Shown: piece by piece, positions 1-9,406 of the stretch
How positions within the stretch are numbered: the first letter of the stretch is position 1
Layout of the letters: the number at the start of each line of letters is the position of its first letter
NCBI RefSeq assembly: GCF_000383595.1
Contig: NZ_KB911581.1
Coordinates: 4,868,496 to 4,932,495 of the forward strand
DNA: 64,000 nt
DNA from: Streptomyces bottropensis ATCC 25435
Lineage (GTDB): Bacteria > Actinomycetota > Actinomycetes > Streptomycetales > Streptomycetaceae
Reading direction: 5' to 3'
Translations under genes and position numbers: made by a program
The notes under the pieces: model-generated
What the model was told of the DNA's origin: nothing
The model's input: only the letters and a program-made list of their open reading frames with translations
Database searches by the model: none

Positions 1-1
1 C

Positions 2-1108
2 TCCGGCAACGTCCTGATCGGCTACGGCACCGGCCACGGCCCGGCCCCGCGCCGCCGGCGCAGACACCCCGGCGCGTCGTCGGCCACCGGCGCGCCCCTG
101 GTCGTCGGCCACACGCCTGCCGGAGGCGGCGCCACGGCGGCCGATCGCCCGGTACCGCCGGCGCCCTCCGCACGGCAGACGGCGCCGACGCCGGTCGACG
201 GACCCACGCGGCTCACCGCGCCCCGCGCCATCTCGCCGCTGGTCCGCAGGATGGCCCGGGACCACGGGATCGACCTCGCCGCTCTGACGCCCTCCGGCCC
301 GGCCGGCATCGTGCTGCGCCGTGACGTGGAGCGGGCCGTCGAGCTGGCCCGGCAGACCGTGTCGCGGCCCGCGCCCGCGCCGGCTCCGCGACCGCAGCGG
401 GACCCCGCACCGGCGGGCCCCGAACGCATCCCGCTGCGCGGACTGCGCCGCGCGGTCGCCGACAAGCTCTCCCGCAGCCGCACCGAGATCCCCGACGCCA
501 CCACCTGGGTCGACGTGGACGCCACGGGCCTGCTGCGGGCGAAGAGGGAACTGAACGCCGCCGCACCGGGCGGCCGCGTCGGGCTGCTCGCCCTGCTGGC
601 CCGCATCTGTGTCGCCGGACTGGCCCGCTTCCCGGAGCTGAACTCCACCGTCGACACCGAGCGTCGCGAGATCGTCCGCTTCGACGAGGTGCATCTGGGT
701 TTCGCCGCCCAGACCGACCGCGGCCTGATGGTCCCCGTCGTCCGTGACGCCCACCGTCTGACGACGGCCCAACTGGCCGCGGAACTTGCCCGGTTGACCG
801 AACTCGCCCGAGGCGGCAACCTCCCGCCGGCGGCGCTGACCGGCGGCACGTTCACCCTCAACAACTACGGGGTGTTCGGTGTCGACGGATCGACACCCAT
901 CATCAACCACCCCGAGGCCGCCCTCCTCGGTGTGGGCCGCATCGTCGACAAGCCGTGGGTGGTGGACGGGGAGCTGACCGTCCGCAAGGTCACCCAGCTG
1001 TCGTTCAGCTTCGACCACCGCGTGTGTGACGGCGGCGTGGCCGGCGGCTTCCTGCGCTACGTCGCCGACTGCGTGGAACGCCCGTCGATCCTGCTCGCCG
1101 ACGTCTGA
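2..1108 (+). CDS. Dihydrolipoamide acyltransferase E2, 5'-truncated by window edge
   Basis: C-terminal 368 residues of the E2 core of a 2-oxo acid dehydrogenase complex, which passes an acyl group from lipoyl-lysine to CoA. The visible part opens at the end of a lipoyl domain (GNVLIGYGTG), passes through a Pro/Ala-rich linker, then a peripheral-subunit-binding domain (ISPLVRRMARDHGIDLAAL), a second linker and the trimeric catalytic domain. The catalytic motif DHRVCDGG lies near the C-terminus. It heads a run of beta-oxidation genes on the same strand, 190 bases before the thiolase. Substrate (branched-chain, pyruvate or another 2-oxo acid) cannot be told from this part. The start lies outside the window. 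Confidence 0.9.
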   Translation, partial: SGNVLIGYGTGHGPAPRRRRRHPGASSATGAPLVVGHTPAGGGATAADRPVPPAPSARQTAPTPVDGPTRLTAPRAISPLVRRMARDHGIDLAALTPSGPAGIVLRRDVERAVELARQTVSRPAPAPAPRPQRDPAPAGPERIPLRGLRRAVADKLSRSRTEIPDATTWVDVDATGLLRAKRELNAAAPGGRVGLLALLARICVAGLARFPELNSTVDTERREIVRFDEVHLGFAAQTDRGLMVPVVRDAHRLTTAQLAAELARLTELARGGNLPPAALTGGTFTLNNYGVFGVDGSTPIINHPEAALLGVGRIVDKPWVVDGELTVRKVTQLSFSFDHRVCDGGVAGGFLRYVADCVERPSILLADV

Positions 1109-1298
1109 CGGGACTCTCCACCGTCTCTGCTCGCCACTGCGCCCAGGACGCAGTGCACCCCTCGATCGACCGAACGTTCGGCCTGGAGTTCCCCCTTGCC
1201 CACCGCCTTTCACTCCGCCGTCACCCACTTGGCCGCCGTGACCGGACCGGCCGCGGTCGCCCGGTCCCCCCGCCATGCCCCCGCGAAGGAGCCCACCC

Positions 1299-2476
<1,178 letters not shown>

Positions 2477-2480
<4 letters not shown>

Positions 2481-3238
2481 GCACGGCTGCTTCATCCTCG
2501 TACGACACCCTCCTCGTCGACGAACACGCGGACCGGGTCGTGGTCACCCTGCACCGGCCCGAGGCCCGCAACGCCATCGACGCCCGTATGATCACCGAAC
2601 TCCACCACCTGTGCGAGGAGTTGGAGCGCACCCCGCGCCTCATGCTGCTCACCGGGCACGGCGGGGTCTTCGCCGGCGGCGCCGACATCGCCGAACTGCG
2701 CGCACGGGGCCGCGACGAAGCCCTGCGGGGCATCAACAGCCGCCTCTTCGAACGGGTCCGCCGACTGCCCCTGCCCACCGTGGCCGCCGTCGACGGCTGG
2801 GCCCTCGGCGGGGGTGCCGAGCTGGCGTACGCCTGTGACATTCGGATCGCCGGTCCCGACGCGGTGTTCGGCAACCCCGAGCCGGGCCTCGGCATCCTCG
2901 CCGCCGCCGGGGGCTGCTGGCGGCTGAGGGAACTCGTCGGCGAGTCGGTGGCCAAGCAGGTGCTGCTGGCCGGCCGGAACCTCGACGCGGCCGCCGCGCT
3001 CGCCTGCGGGCTGGTCATGGACGTCGTACCGGCGCAGCGGCTGACCGCCGAGGCGCATGCCCTGCTCGACCGCATGGCCCGCGCCTCGGCGCTCGCCCTG
3101 CGCCTCACCAAGCTCGTCACGGACGCCCCCGGCGCCCACCCGGTCGCCGACGACCTCGCCCAGGCCGTGTTGTTCGAGGGCCGCGACAAGCAGGAGCGCA
3201 TGACGCGCTTCCTGGACAGGAACGGAGGCCGGGCATGA
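2477..3238 (+). CDS. Enoyl-CoA hydratase/isomerase family protein (PaaF-like)
   Basis: Crotonase-fold protein of 253 residues, expected to hydrate a 2,3-enoyl-CoA. The oxyanion-hole segments are GGVFAGGADIAEL and DGWALGGGAELAYACD. A glutamate is present in the FGNPEPGLGI segment, the position of one catalytic Glu of hydratases. ATGA overlaps on both sides (start within the thiolase stop, end within the dehydrogenase start) indicate translational coupling. One of two crotonase genes in the operon; which acts as ring-product isomerase (PaaG-type) and which as hydratase (PaaF-type) is inferred only from order. Confidence 0.88.
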
Positions 3239-4116
3239 CCTCGGCAGCAGCAGGAGCGGCAGCAGCCGCAGAAGCAGAAGGACAGCAAGCGGCACCGCCC
3301 GCGGTCGTGGGGGTGATCGGTGGCGGCCGGATGGGCGCCGGTATCGCGCAGTCCTTCGCGGCCGTCGGGTCCTCGGTGGTGGTCGTGGAACAGGACGCCG
3401 AAGCCGCGGACGCCGCCGTCGAGCGCATCGCCGCCGCCCTGCGCCGGGGCGGGGCCGAGGACGACGCGTTCCGGCTCACCGTGGTGGCTTCGGTGTCCGA
3501 ACTGCCCCGCGACGCCGATCTCGTCGTCGAGGCGGTGCCGGAGGACGCGGCGCTCAAGGCCCGCCTGCTCGCCGCGGCCGAACAGGCCGTGGGGGAGCGG
3601 TGCGTGCTCGCCAGCAACACCAGCTCCCTGTCGGTGACCGACCTCGCGGCGGCCCTGCGGCGCCCCGGCCGGTTCCTGGGCATGCACTTCTTCAACCCCG
3701 TGCCGGTCTCCGCCCTGATCGAGGTGGTCCTGGCGCCCGGCACCACCGGCGACACCCTGGAATCGGCCGTCGGCTGGACCCGCGCCCTCGGCAAACAGGA
3801 GGTGGTCGTCGGCGACTCGCCCGGCTTCGCCAGCAGCCGCCTGGGTCTCGCCCTCGGACTGGAGGCGATCCGCATGGTGGAGGAGGGCGTCGCCGCCCCC
3901 GACGCCATCGACACCGCCATGTCCCTGGGCTACAAGCACCCCATCGGGCCGCTGCGCCTGACCGACCTGGTCGGACTCGACGTACGCCTCGCCATCGCCG
4001 ACCACCTGCACACCACCCTCGGCGAACGGTTCGCACCGCCCCGACTGCTGCGGGAGATGGTCGCCCGCGGCGAACTCGGCCGCAAGAGCGGACAGGGGTT
4101 CTACGCATGGCCGTGA
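3235..4116 (+). CDS. 3-Hydroxyacyl-CoA dehydrogenase (PaaH/Hbd type)
   Basis: NAD-dependent dehydrogenase of 293 residues, a single-domain PaaH/Hbd length rather than the long FadB type. The N-terminal Rossmann motif is GVIGGGRMGAGIAQ, followed by the acidic residue in VVEQD. Catalytic-region segments SNTSSLSV, MHFFNPVPV and the C-terminal domain with GYKHPIGPLRLTDLVGLD are present. An Ala/Glu/Gln-rich N-terminal stretch of about 20 residues precedes the Rossmann fold. The start overlaps the upstream hydratase by ATGA and the last ten bases overlap the next hydratase. Expected to oxidise the hydroxyacyl-CoA made by the hydratases. Confidence 0.9.
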   Translation: MTSAAAGAAAAAEAEGQQAAPPAVVGVIGGGRMGAGIAQSFAAVGSSVVVVEQDAEAADAAVERIAAALRRGGAEDDAFRLTVVASVSELPRDADLVVEAVPEDAALKARLLAAAEQAVGERCVLASNTSSLSVTDLAAALRRPGRFLGMHFFNPVPVSALIEVVLAPGTTGDTLESAVGWTRALGKQEVVVGDSPGFASSRLGLALGLEAIRMVEEGVAAPDAIDTAMSLGYKHPIGPLRLTDLVGLDVRLAIADHLHTTLGERFAPPRLLREMVARGELGRKSGQGFYAWP

Positions 4117-4922
4117 CCGACACCCCCGCTTCCCACGGTGTGTCGTACGAGGTCACCGACGCCGTCGCCGTCATCGAACTGCGCGGGGGCGCCGGCGGCA
4201 ACGCTCTCGACGCACACCTGCGCAGCGCGCTCCTGACGGCGGCCCGTCGGCTCACCACGGACGCCGGCCGGCACGTACGGGCAGCCCTGATCACCGCCCG
4301 CGGACGGCACTTCTGCGTCGGCCAGGACCTCAAGGAGCACGCCCGGCTGCTGAAGGACGCACCGGGCGCCGCCTTCGCCAACATCCCCGAGCACTACAAC
4401 CCGCTGGTCAAGGAACTCCAGGCGCTGCCCATCCCGGTGGTCGCCGCCGTCGAGGGCGCCTGCGTCGGGGCCGGCCTCGGCATCGCGCTCTGTGCCGACG
4501 TGCGGGTCGCCGCCGAGAGCGCCCGGTTCGCCACCGCCTTCACCGGTGTCGCCCTGGCCTCCGACTCCGGTGTCGCTCGCGCCCTCGCCCGCCAGCTGGG
4601 CCCCTCACGGGCGGCCGGGCTCATGCTCCTCGGGGACGCGTTCTCCGCGCGGGACGCGGAGCAATGGGGCCTGGTGCACCGCGTCGTGGTGGACGGCTCG
4701 GCCGCCGCCGAGGGGCTGGCTGTGGCCCGTGCGCTGGCCGCCGGGCCCACCGCGGCCCACCGGGAGACCAAGGCGCTGCTGCGGTCCGCGGCCGCCGCGA
4801 GCCTGCCGGCCGCGCTGGACCGCGAGTCCGTCGTCCAGCGGCGGCTCGGCTCCACCGCCGACCACCGCGAGGCCGTCGAGGCCTTCCTCGAACGGCGCGC
4901 TCCGGTCTTCCGGGGCCACTGA
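4107..4922 (+). CDS. Enoyl-CoA hydratase/isomerase family protein (PaaG-like)
   Basis: Second crotonase-fold protein of the operon, 271 residues. Motifs include RGRHFCVGQDLKEH, which is close to the PaaG sequence around its active-site Asp, and VEGACVGAGLGIALCADVR for the oxyanion hole. FATAFTGVALASDSGV covers the second active-site strand. PaaG proteins are isomerases that also handle ring-derived oxepin-CoA; the paaABCDE epoxidase genes are absent here, so the substrate must come from another ring-attacking enzyme. The operon ends with this gene, 84 bases before a strong terminator. Confidence 0.87.
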   Translation: MAVTDTPASHGVSYEVTDAVAVIELRGGAGGNALDAHLRSALLTAARRLTTDAGRHVRAALITARGRHFCVGQDLKEHARLLKDAPGAAFANIPEHYNPLVKELQALPIPVVAAVEGACVGAGLGIALCADVRVAAESARFATAFTGVALASDSGVARALARQLGPSRAAGLMLLGDAFSARDAEQWGLVHRVVVDGSAAAEGLAVARALAAGPTAAHRETKALLRSAAAASLPAALDRESVVQRRLGSTADHREAVEAFLERRAPVFRGH

Positions 4923-4942
4923 CCGCCGCCTGTGCAACCGTC

Positions 4943-4989
4943 TCCGCATCCGCATCCGCATCCGTGTCCGTGTCCGCGTCCTCATCCGC
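4943..4989. repeat. Hexanucleotide tandem repeat (ccgcat / ccgtgt)n
   Basis: About eight degenerate copies of a six-base unit (ccgcat drifting to ccgtgt and ccgcgt) directly after the stop of the second hydratase and before the terminator. Non-coding; one of several short tandem repeats in gaps of this window. Confidence 0.8.
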
Positions 4990-5006
4990 GGCACGGTCTC
5001 GGCACG

Positions 5007-5049
5007 GAAGGGGGCACGCACCGATGGTTCCTCGGTCCGTGCCCCCTTC
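5007..5049. terminator. Bidirectional intrinsic-type terminator
   Basis: Inverted repeat between convergent genes: arms 5007-5024 and 5032-5049, 18 bp with one mismatch and a seven-base loop. GAAGGGGG opens the stem and CCCCCTTC closes it. The position between the hydratase stop at 4922 and the secreted-hydrolase stop at 5068 suits termination from both sides. Confidence 0.8.
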
Positions 5050-5067
5050 GCGTCGCGGGCATGTGGC

Positions 5068-7848
5068 CTACGGCGCGTCCACGACCGTCCCCGTCACCAC
5101 CGGCCGGCCGGGTACCGGTTCGCCGTCCTCGCCGGTCAGCGCCAGGCGCAACGACTCGGCCGGTTCGGCCACCCTGTCCTTCACCGTGGGCACCGTGATG
5201 TCGCCGGTCGTGCTCCCGGCGGGGATGTCGGTCAACAGCCACAGGCCCGCCTGCGACAGCGGGCGCTCCGGATCGGGCTCCTCACCGGTGTTGTCCCTCA
5301 ACCACCGCGGATCCACGTCCTTGGTGGACAACTCGACGCCGTCGGTGACCGGTAGCACCCGGAGATCCCGCACGAGCTCCACCTCGGCCGGCGACGAGAG
5401 CGACACCCGCCAGGTCAGCTTTCCGCCCTCGGTCACCCGGTCGGCGACCGGCGTCAGCGTCATCTCGGGCTCGGGGTCGTCGTTCACCGCGGTGACGCCG
5501 CCCAGATACGTGCCGACGACCGCGCCGCGCACGGCCTTGGCCACCAGATCCTGGCTCTGGTCGTAACCGAAGCGGGTGTCGCCCTCGACCACGACCGGCA
5601 CCTTGATCGGGCTCACCCCGGGCCTTACCGTGATCAGCTTGTCCACGGCGCGGCCGGTCTCCGGGTCCAGGACCGAGAAGCGGACCTTGCCGCTGCCGTG
5701 GCCGGAGACCTTGACCGGTATCTGGTACGTGCGGGTGCCGGAGTCACCCTCCTGGACCGTGAGCCGGCCGATGTCGACGCGCGGAAGGGCGGCGGCGGTG
5801 ACCGCCGGAGTACCCGGTGACCAGCCCCAGGCATCCATCACCCAGGCTCGCCCGGACCGTGAACGCGACGTCAGCTCAAGGGACTTGACATGCTTGAGGT
5901 CGAACCGGCCACGGGTGGCGGCGGTCAGCGGGACCCGTACCTCGCGCGCCCAGTACGAAGCGGTGCGCTCGGTGCCGGGCAGCCCCGCGACCTTCACACG
6001 ACCGAGCTCGGCCCTGCGGCCGGCGGAGTCGGTCAGGGACACGTCCAGCTTGGTACCGGCGGTGTTCGGCGGCACGATCACCCGCAGAGCCAGATCCTTG
6101 GCGCCGGTCAGGGAGAGCGGCTCGGCCGGCGTGACCTTCGTCGCCCTGCCGGCCGCGGACCACTTCAGTGCGACGGCGCTGCGGCCCGCCTCCTTCTCCG
6201 TCTGCCACCAGGCGAAGTGCGGGGACGCCCCCCGGACGCCCTTGCCCAGGCACGCCCTGGCCGGCGCGGGGTCGACCGCCGCGCACAGCCTGCCTCCGCC
6301 GGTCACCTTCACTCCGCCGTCGGGCAGGAATCCGCCGGTGCGGCGGGCGCCGACGGCGTGGGTCAGCACCCGGGCCGGGTCGGCCGACGGGGCGCGCCGG
6401 TCCGAGCCGTCCAGCAGCGGGCGCACGCGGTCGTCGCCCGCCACGAACAGCCGGGCCGCCGCGGCTATGTAGGTGGCGCCGGCCTTGTGCTGCTGGTCGG
6501 CGGTGAGCCGGGTACGGGCGCCCGGGGAGCACACCGCGTCCCGCTCGTCGCTCTCGGGGTCGTCCGAGAAGTCGTCGAAGGCGGGCGCCTCGGCCTGGCC
6601 CGGCGTCCACTCGGTGTTGAAGAAGTTGTGGTTGGCGCCGACCATGTACACGGCGCTGTGCAGGGCCTTGCCCTTGCTGACGCCGCGCGTGCCGTCCACG
6701 TACACCTGGCCCTGGAGGTCGGAGACGTCGCCGTCACAGCCGGGCAGGATGGTCGCGGACGGGACGTCGGGCACGGGGTTCTGGCCGAAGATCGTGGGTC
6801 CGATGAGCACGGTCCCGCGGATCTTCCAGCGGACCGGGCCGCGGTAGCCGTCCTGCGCGGCGGGCGCCGGGTAGAGGCTGTCCATCGCGGCCCGGTCGAC
6901 TCCCTCGCCGCCGCGCGAGTGACCGACGAGCAGGACGCGGGAGAGGTCGGCCGGGGGCGCGTCGCGCACCACGGGCGGGGCGTCGGCCCGGTCGGCGCTC
7001 CAGCCGGCCCAGCGCGCGAGGTGCTGCCGCACCAGCGAGGAACGGGCCTGCGCGCCGCCGTCCTCGGCCTGCCAGTCCTGGCCGTTGATGCCGTTCGCCG
7101 AGATCGACACCGTCATATAGCCCTGGGACGCCAGCAGTTTCTGGTCCCGCAGATAACCCCTGTGGCTGGGGATCGCCTTCTGCCCGGCCGGGCAGGGCCA
7201 TTCACCGGTGACGTCCTCGCCGCCCGGCTTGTGACAGGTGCTGTGCCGGCCGTGCAGGAACAGCGCGAGGGGCCGCTTGCCGGTGGCGCCCTTCGGCGCG
7301 ACGACGACGGCCCGCATCTCGACGGGCTCGGGGAATCCGGGCAACCGCACCGGGGGAAGGCCGTACTCGCCGGAGACCGTGCGGTACGCGCCGGGCCTGC
7401 CGGGGTCGACGGAGTTCGCCGGCGGCTGTGCCGAGGGCCGCATGGTGTCCGGGGAACGGTCCTCGCTCCCGCCGGAGTCGCCGGCCGCCGCGTCCAGTCG
7501 GCGTCCGGCCGCCATGACCCTGAGGTCCTTCAGCGGGATGTCCTGGTCGAGCGCGAGCCGGAACGTACGCCCGTCCTTGGCCGCCTTCGGGACGCCGAGC
7601 AGCCGGCCACCGGTGTGGAACTCGACCCGGGCGTCCCCCATGGGCACATTCCGCCCGGACCGCCAGACCAGCTTCCGTACCAGTCCTTGGTCGGTGACGC
7701 TCCATCCCTTCGGCAGGTCGTCGTCCGACGCCGCCGATACCGCCGCCGGTGCGCCGGACGGCTGTTGGGCCTGGGCCAGTCCGGGTGATCCCGCCAGTGC
7801 CGCGAGCACGGCAACGGCGATGACACCTGTTCGCCGGGTACGGATCAA
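5068..7848 (-). CDS. Secreted alpha/beta hydrolase with C-terminal beta-rich modules
   Basis: Large exported protein of 926 residues. A signal peptide (RTRR, then a hydrophobic run ending LAQAQQ) covers about residues 1-28. The hydrolase domain lies at about residues 150-450, with a lipase/PET-hydrolase-like nucleophile elbow VGHSRGG, upstream LFLHGRHSTC and a probable catalytic His in GANHNFF. The C-terminal 250 residues contain two Calx-beta-like segments (LTVQEGDSGTRTYQIPV; MTLTPVADRVTEGG). The start is TTG at 7848, set by GAGGAGG five bases upstream. Monocistronic between terminators. The substrate is unknown; esterase or lipase activity on a polymer is plausible but unproven. Confidence 0.8.
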   Translation of the reverse strand: MIRTRRTGVIAVAVLAALAGSPGLAQAQQPSGAPAAVSAASDDDLPKGWSVTDQGLVRKLVWRSGRNVPMGDARVEFHTGGRLLGVPKAAKDGRTFRLALDQDIPLKDLRVMAAGRRLDAAAGDSGGSEDRSPDTMRPSAQPPANSVDPGRPGAYRTVSGEYGLPPVRLPGFPEPVEMRAVVVAPKGATGKRPLALFLHGRHSTCHKPGGEDVTGEWPCPAGQKAIPSHRGYLRDQKLLASQGYMTVSISANGINGQDWQAEDGGAQARSSLVRQHLARWAGWSADRADAPPVVRDAPPADLSRVLLVGHSRGGEGVDRAAMDSLYPAPAAQDGYRGPVRWKIRGTVLIGPTIFGQNPVPDVPSATILPGCDGDVSDLQGQVYVDGTRGVSKGKALHSAVYMVGANHNFFNTEWTPGQAEAPAFDDFSDDPESDERDAVCSPGARTRLTADQQHKAGATYIAAAARLFVAGDDRVRPLLDGSDRRAPSADPARVLTHAVGARRTGGFLPDGGVKVTGGGRLCAAVDPAPARACLGKGVRGASPHFAWWQTEKEAGRSAVALKWSAAGRATKVTPAEPLSLTGAKDLALRVIVPPNTAGTKLDVSLTDSAGRRAELGRVKVAGLPGTERTASYWAREVRVPLTAATRGRFDLKHVKSLELTSRSRSGRAWVMDAWGWSPGTPAVTAAALPRVDIGRLTVQEGDSGTRTYQIPVKVSGHGSGKVRFSVLDPETGRAVDKLITVRPGVSPIKVPVVVEGDTRFGYDQSQDLVAKAVRGAVVGTYLGGVTAVNDDPEPEMTLTPVADRVTEGGKLTWRVSLSSPAEVELVRDLRVLPVTDGVELSTKDVDPRWLRDNTGEEPDPERPLSQAGLWLLTDIPAGSTTGDITVPTVKDRVAEPAESLRLALTGEDGEPVPGRPVVTGTVVDAP

Positions 7849-7953
7849 GGGTCCCTCCTCACGCTTCGAGCGCGGGCGCCCCGTACGTACCGGGAGCGCC
7901 TCACGCCACGAAGGAGGTGAAACGGGACCTGTGGGTTGCCTGTGTCGGTCGAA

Positions 7954-7979
7954 CTCACTTGCGCATTAGCGGAAGTGAG
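7954..7979. promoter_or_regulatory. Inverted repeat CTCACTT-N12-AAGTGAG
   Basis: Perfect 7-bp arms at 7954-7960 and 7973-7979, in the gap between the end of the paaX operon and the start of the secreted hydrolase, both read on the minus strand. It could be the operon's terminator or an operator for the hydrolase gene; there is no T-tract, so the role is open. Confidence 0.35.
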
Positions 7980-8036
7980 CCACCGACGACTCGCGCCCGG
8001 CCCGCGCGTGTCCCGCCCTGCGGGACCGCAGGACGG

Positions 8037-8936
8037 TCAGGAGCTGCGCTGGAGCGCCCTGGTGTCGTCCGACCGCTCGGCCGCCTTCGGCTGCGTGGAC
8101 CAGTAGGGAGCGGCGTGGGCCAGCGCCCTGCCCTCCAGCAGGGTGACCATCCGTTCGAAGAGCCGGACGGCGGCCGGGCCGCTCCAGTCCTCGGCCAGCA
8201 CCTCGCGCGGCAGCCCGGGGTCGCGGAAGGGCAGTTTGCGCCAGTGGTCGACGACAGCGAGGTAGGTGACGAAGGCGTGCTGCCCGTCGATGACCGCGGC
8301 CTCGCCGAGGAGGTCCGCCTCCCCGTCGTACTCGCCGATGAACTCGCGGTAGCGCCGGTCGATCTCGTCGAGGTCCCAGCCGCCCCGGACCATGGCCGTC
8401 AGGTTCTGCCCGGCGACGTAGTCGCCGACGAAGACGGCGCACTGCTCAGTGAGGTCCAGTTCGGCGATGGCGCGCTGCGCGGCCGGGAGCATTCTCGCCG
8501 GCGCGATCCAGACCGCCGATCCGATGTTGCCGAAACCGAGCGAGGTGAGGTGCGCGGTCAGCTGGTGTCGCAGGGCACGAGCGGACTCGGGGACGGAGAA
8601 GTTCACGAAGCACCAGCCGTCCCCGAGATCGGCCGGCTGCCGGGCGTGCCAGATGATCTCGTCGCCCGCGGCGAGTGCCTCCAGCGCGGTCGGCGTCAGT
8701 GTGTAGCCACGCATCCCCGCGCGGCTCTCCGACTCCAGCCAGCCGCGCTTCTTGAGCCGGAAGACCGCCGTCCGCACGCTGGGCGCGTCCAGACCCAGCT
8801 CGGTCAGCAGTTCGACTGTGCCGGCGATGGGCATCCAGTTGCCCATCTTGCGGACGATGGCGCCGAGGAAGCTCACGAGCACTGTCCGGGAACGACGCCC
8901 GGCCGCCGTGGGCCGGTCGCCTTTGATCGTACTCAT
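8037..8936 (-). CDS. paaX: PaaX family transcriptional regulator
   Basis: Regulator of 299 residues with the PaaX layout: an N-terminal winged helix (VRKMGNWMPIAGTVELLTELGLDAPSVRTAVFRLKKRGWL), a central region (YTLTPTALEALAAGDEIIW) and a C-terminal PaaX_C region. Family members repress aromatic-acid catabolic genes and are released by an aryl-CoA thioester. It is the last gene of the aromatic-acid operon and its ATG overlaps the thioesterase stop (ATGA), so it would repress its own operon and perhaps the plus-strand beta-oxidation operon. The CoA ester probably sensed is the product of the ligase here; that is inference. Confidence 0.9.
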   Translation of the reverse strand: MSTIKGDRPTAAGRRSRTVLVSFLGAIVRKMGNWMPIAGTVELLTELGLDAPSVRTAVFRLKKRGWLESESRAGMRGYTLTPTALEALAAGDEIIWHARQPADLGDGWCFVNFSVPESARALRHQLTAHLTSLGFGNIGSAVWIAPARMLPAAQRAIAELDLTEQCAVFVGDYVAGQNLTAMVRGGWDLDEIDRRYREFIGEYDGEADLLGEAAVIDGQHAFVTYLAVVDHWRKLPFRDPGLPREVLAEDWSGPAAVRLFERMVTLLEGRALAHAAPYWSTQPKAAERSDDTRALQRSS

Positions 8937-9406
8937 TCCAGTGAGTATGCCGGACGGGCATCCGACGACCGGACCGGCCCGGTCAGCGCGGCGACCCACT
9001 CCTCGGGCCATGGGGCACTCGCGGCACCCTCGCGGTGGTCCCCTCCGATATGGACGGTCACATAACGGCCGCGTGCGGCCCGGCCACGCGGACGGCCGCG
9101 GAACTCCTCGCCCCAGACCTCGAAGGCGAAGGTCATGGAACTGGTGCCGACCCGCACCGGTTCCACGACCGCGCACACGTCCTGGCCGAAGAAGAGCGGC
9201 GCGTCGAAGTCCACCTCGTAGCGCACGCGCGGTGCGACCGGGAAGTAGCCGTGCAGGCCGAGCTCCCGCATGAGCGAGGCCTCCGCGGCCTCCACGAACC
9301 GTACGACCGTGCTGTTGTGGTAGATACCGGCCGCGTCGGTGTCGATCCACTCGATCCGTGTGCGGTGCACGCCGACCGGGTTCCCGGCGCTGGGAAGGGC
9401 GGTCAC
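8933..9406 (-). CDS. Hotdog-fold acyl-CoA thioesterase, 4-hydroxybenzoyl-CoA thioesterase/YbgC type
   Basis: Small thioesterase of 157 residues. The family signature is RIEWIDTDAAGIYHNSTVVRFVEAAE, with the catalytic Asp in the D-x-D-x-x-G-x-x-x-x segment; RVRYEVDFDAPLFFGQDV follows. The start is GTG at 9406, overlapping the hydroxylase stop (GTGA), and the end overlaps paaX by ATGA, so it is fully embedded in the operon. Probable role: hydrolysing an aryl-CoA or ring-cleavage acyl-CoA, either for product release or to rescue CoA from dead-end esters. It is the second thioesterase of the operon beside the TesB-like protein. Confidence 0.87.
   Translation of the reverse strand: MTALPSAGNPVGVHRTRIEWIDTDAAGIYHNSTVVRFVEAAEASLMRELGLHGYFPVAPRVRYEVDFDAPLFFGQDVCAVVEPVRVGTSSMTFAFEVWGEEFRGRPRGRAARGRYVTVHIGGDHREGAASAPWPEEWVAALTGPVRSSDARPAYSLE

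Noticed and set aside
22..864. Long minus-strand open frame opposite the E2 gene
   Set aside because: Arg/Ser-rich shadow of the E2 coding frame with no domain; typical of high-GC antisense frames.
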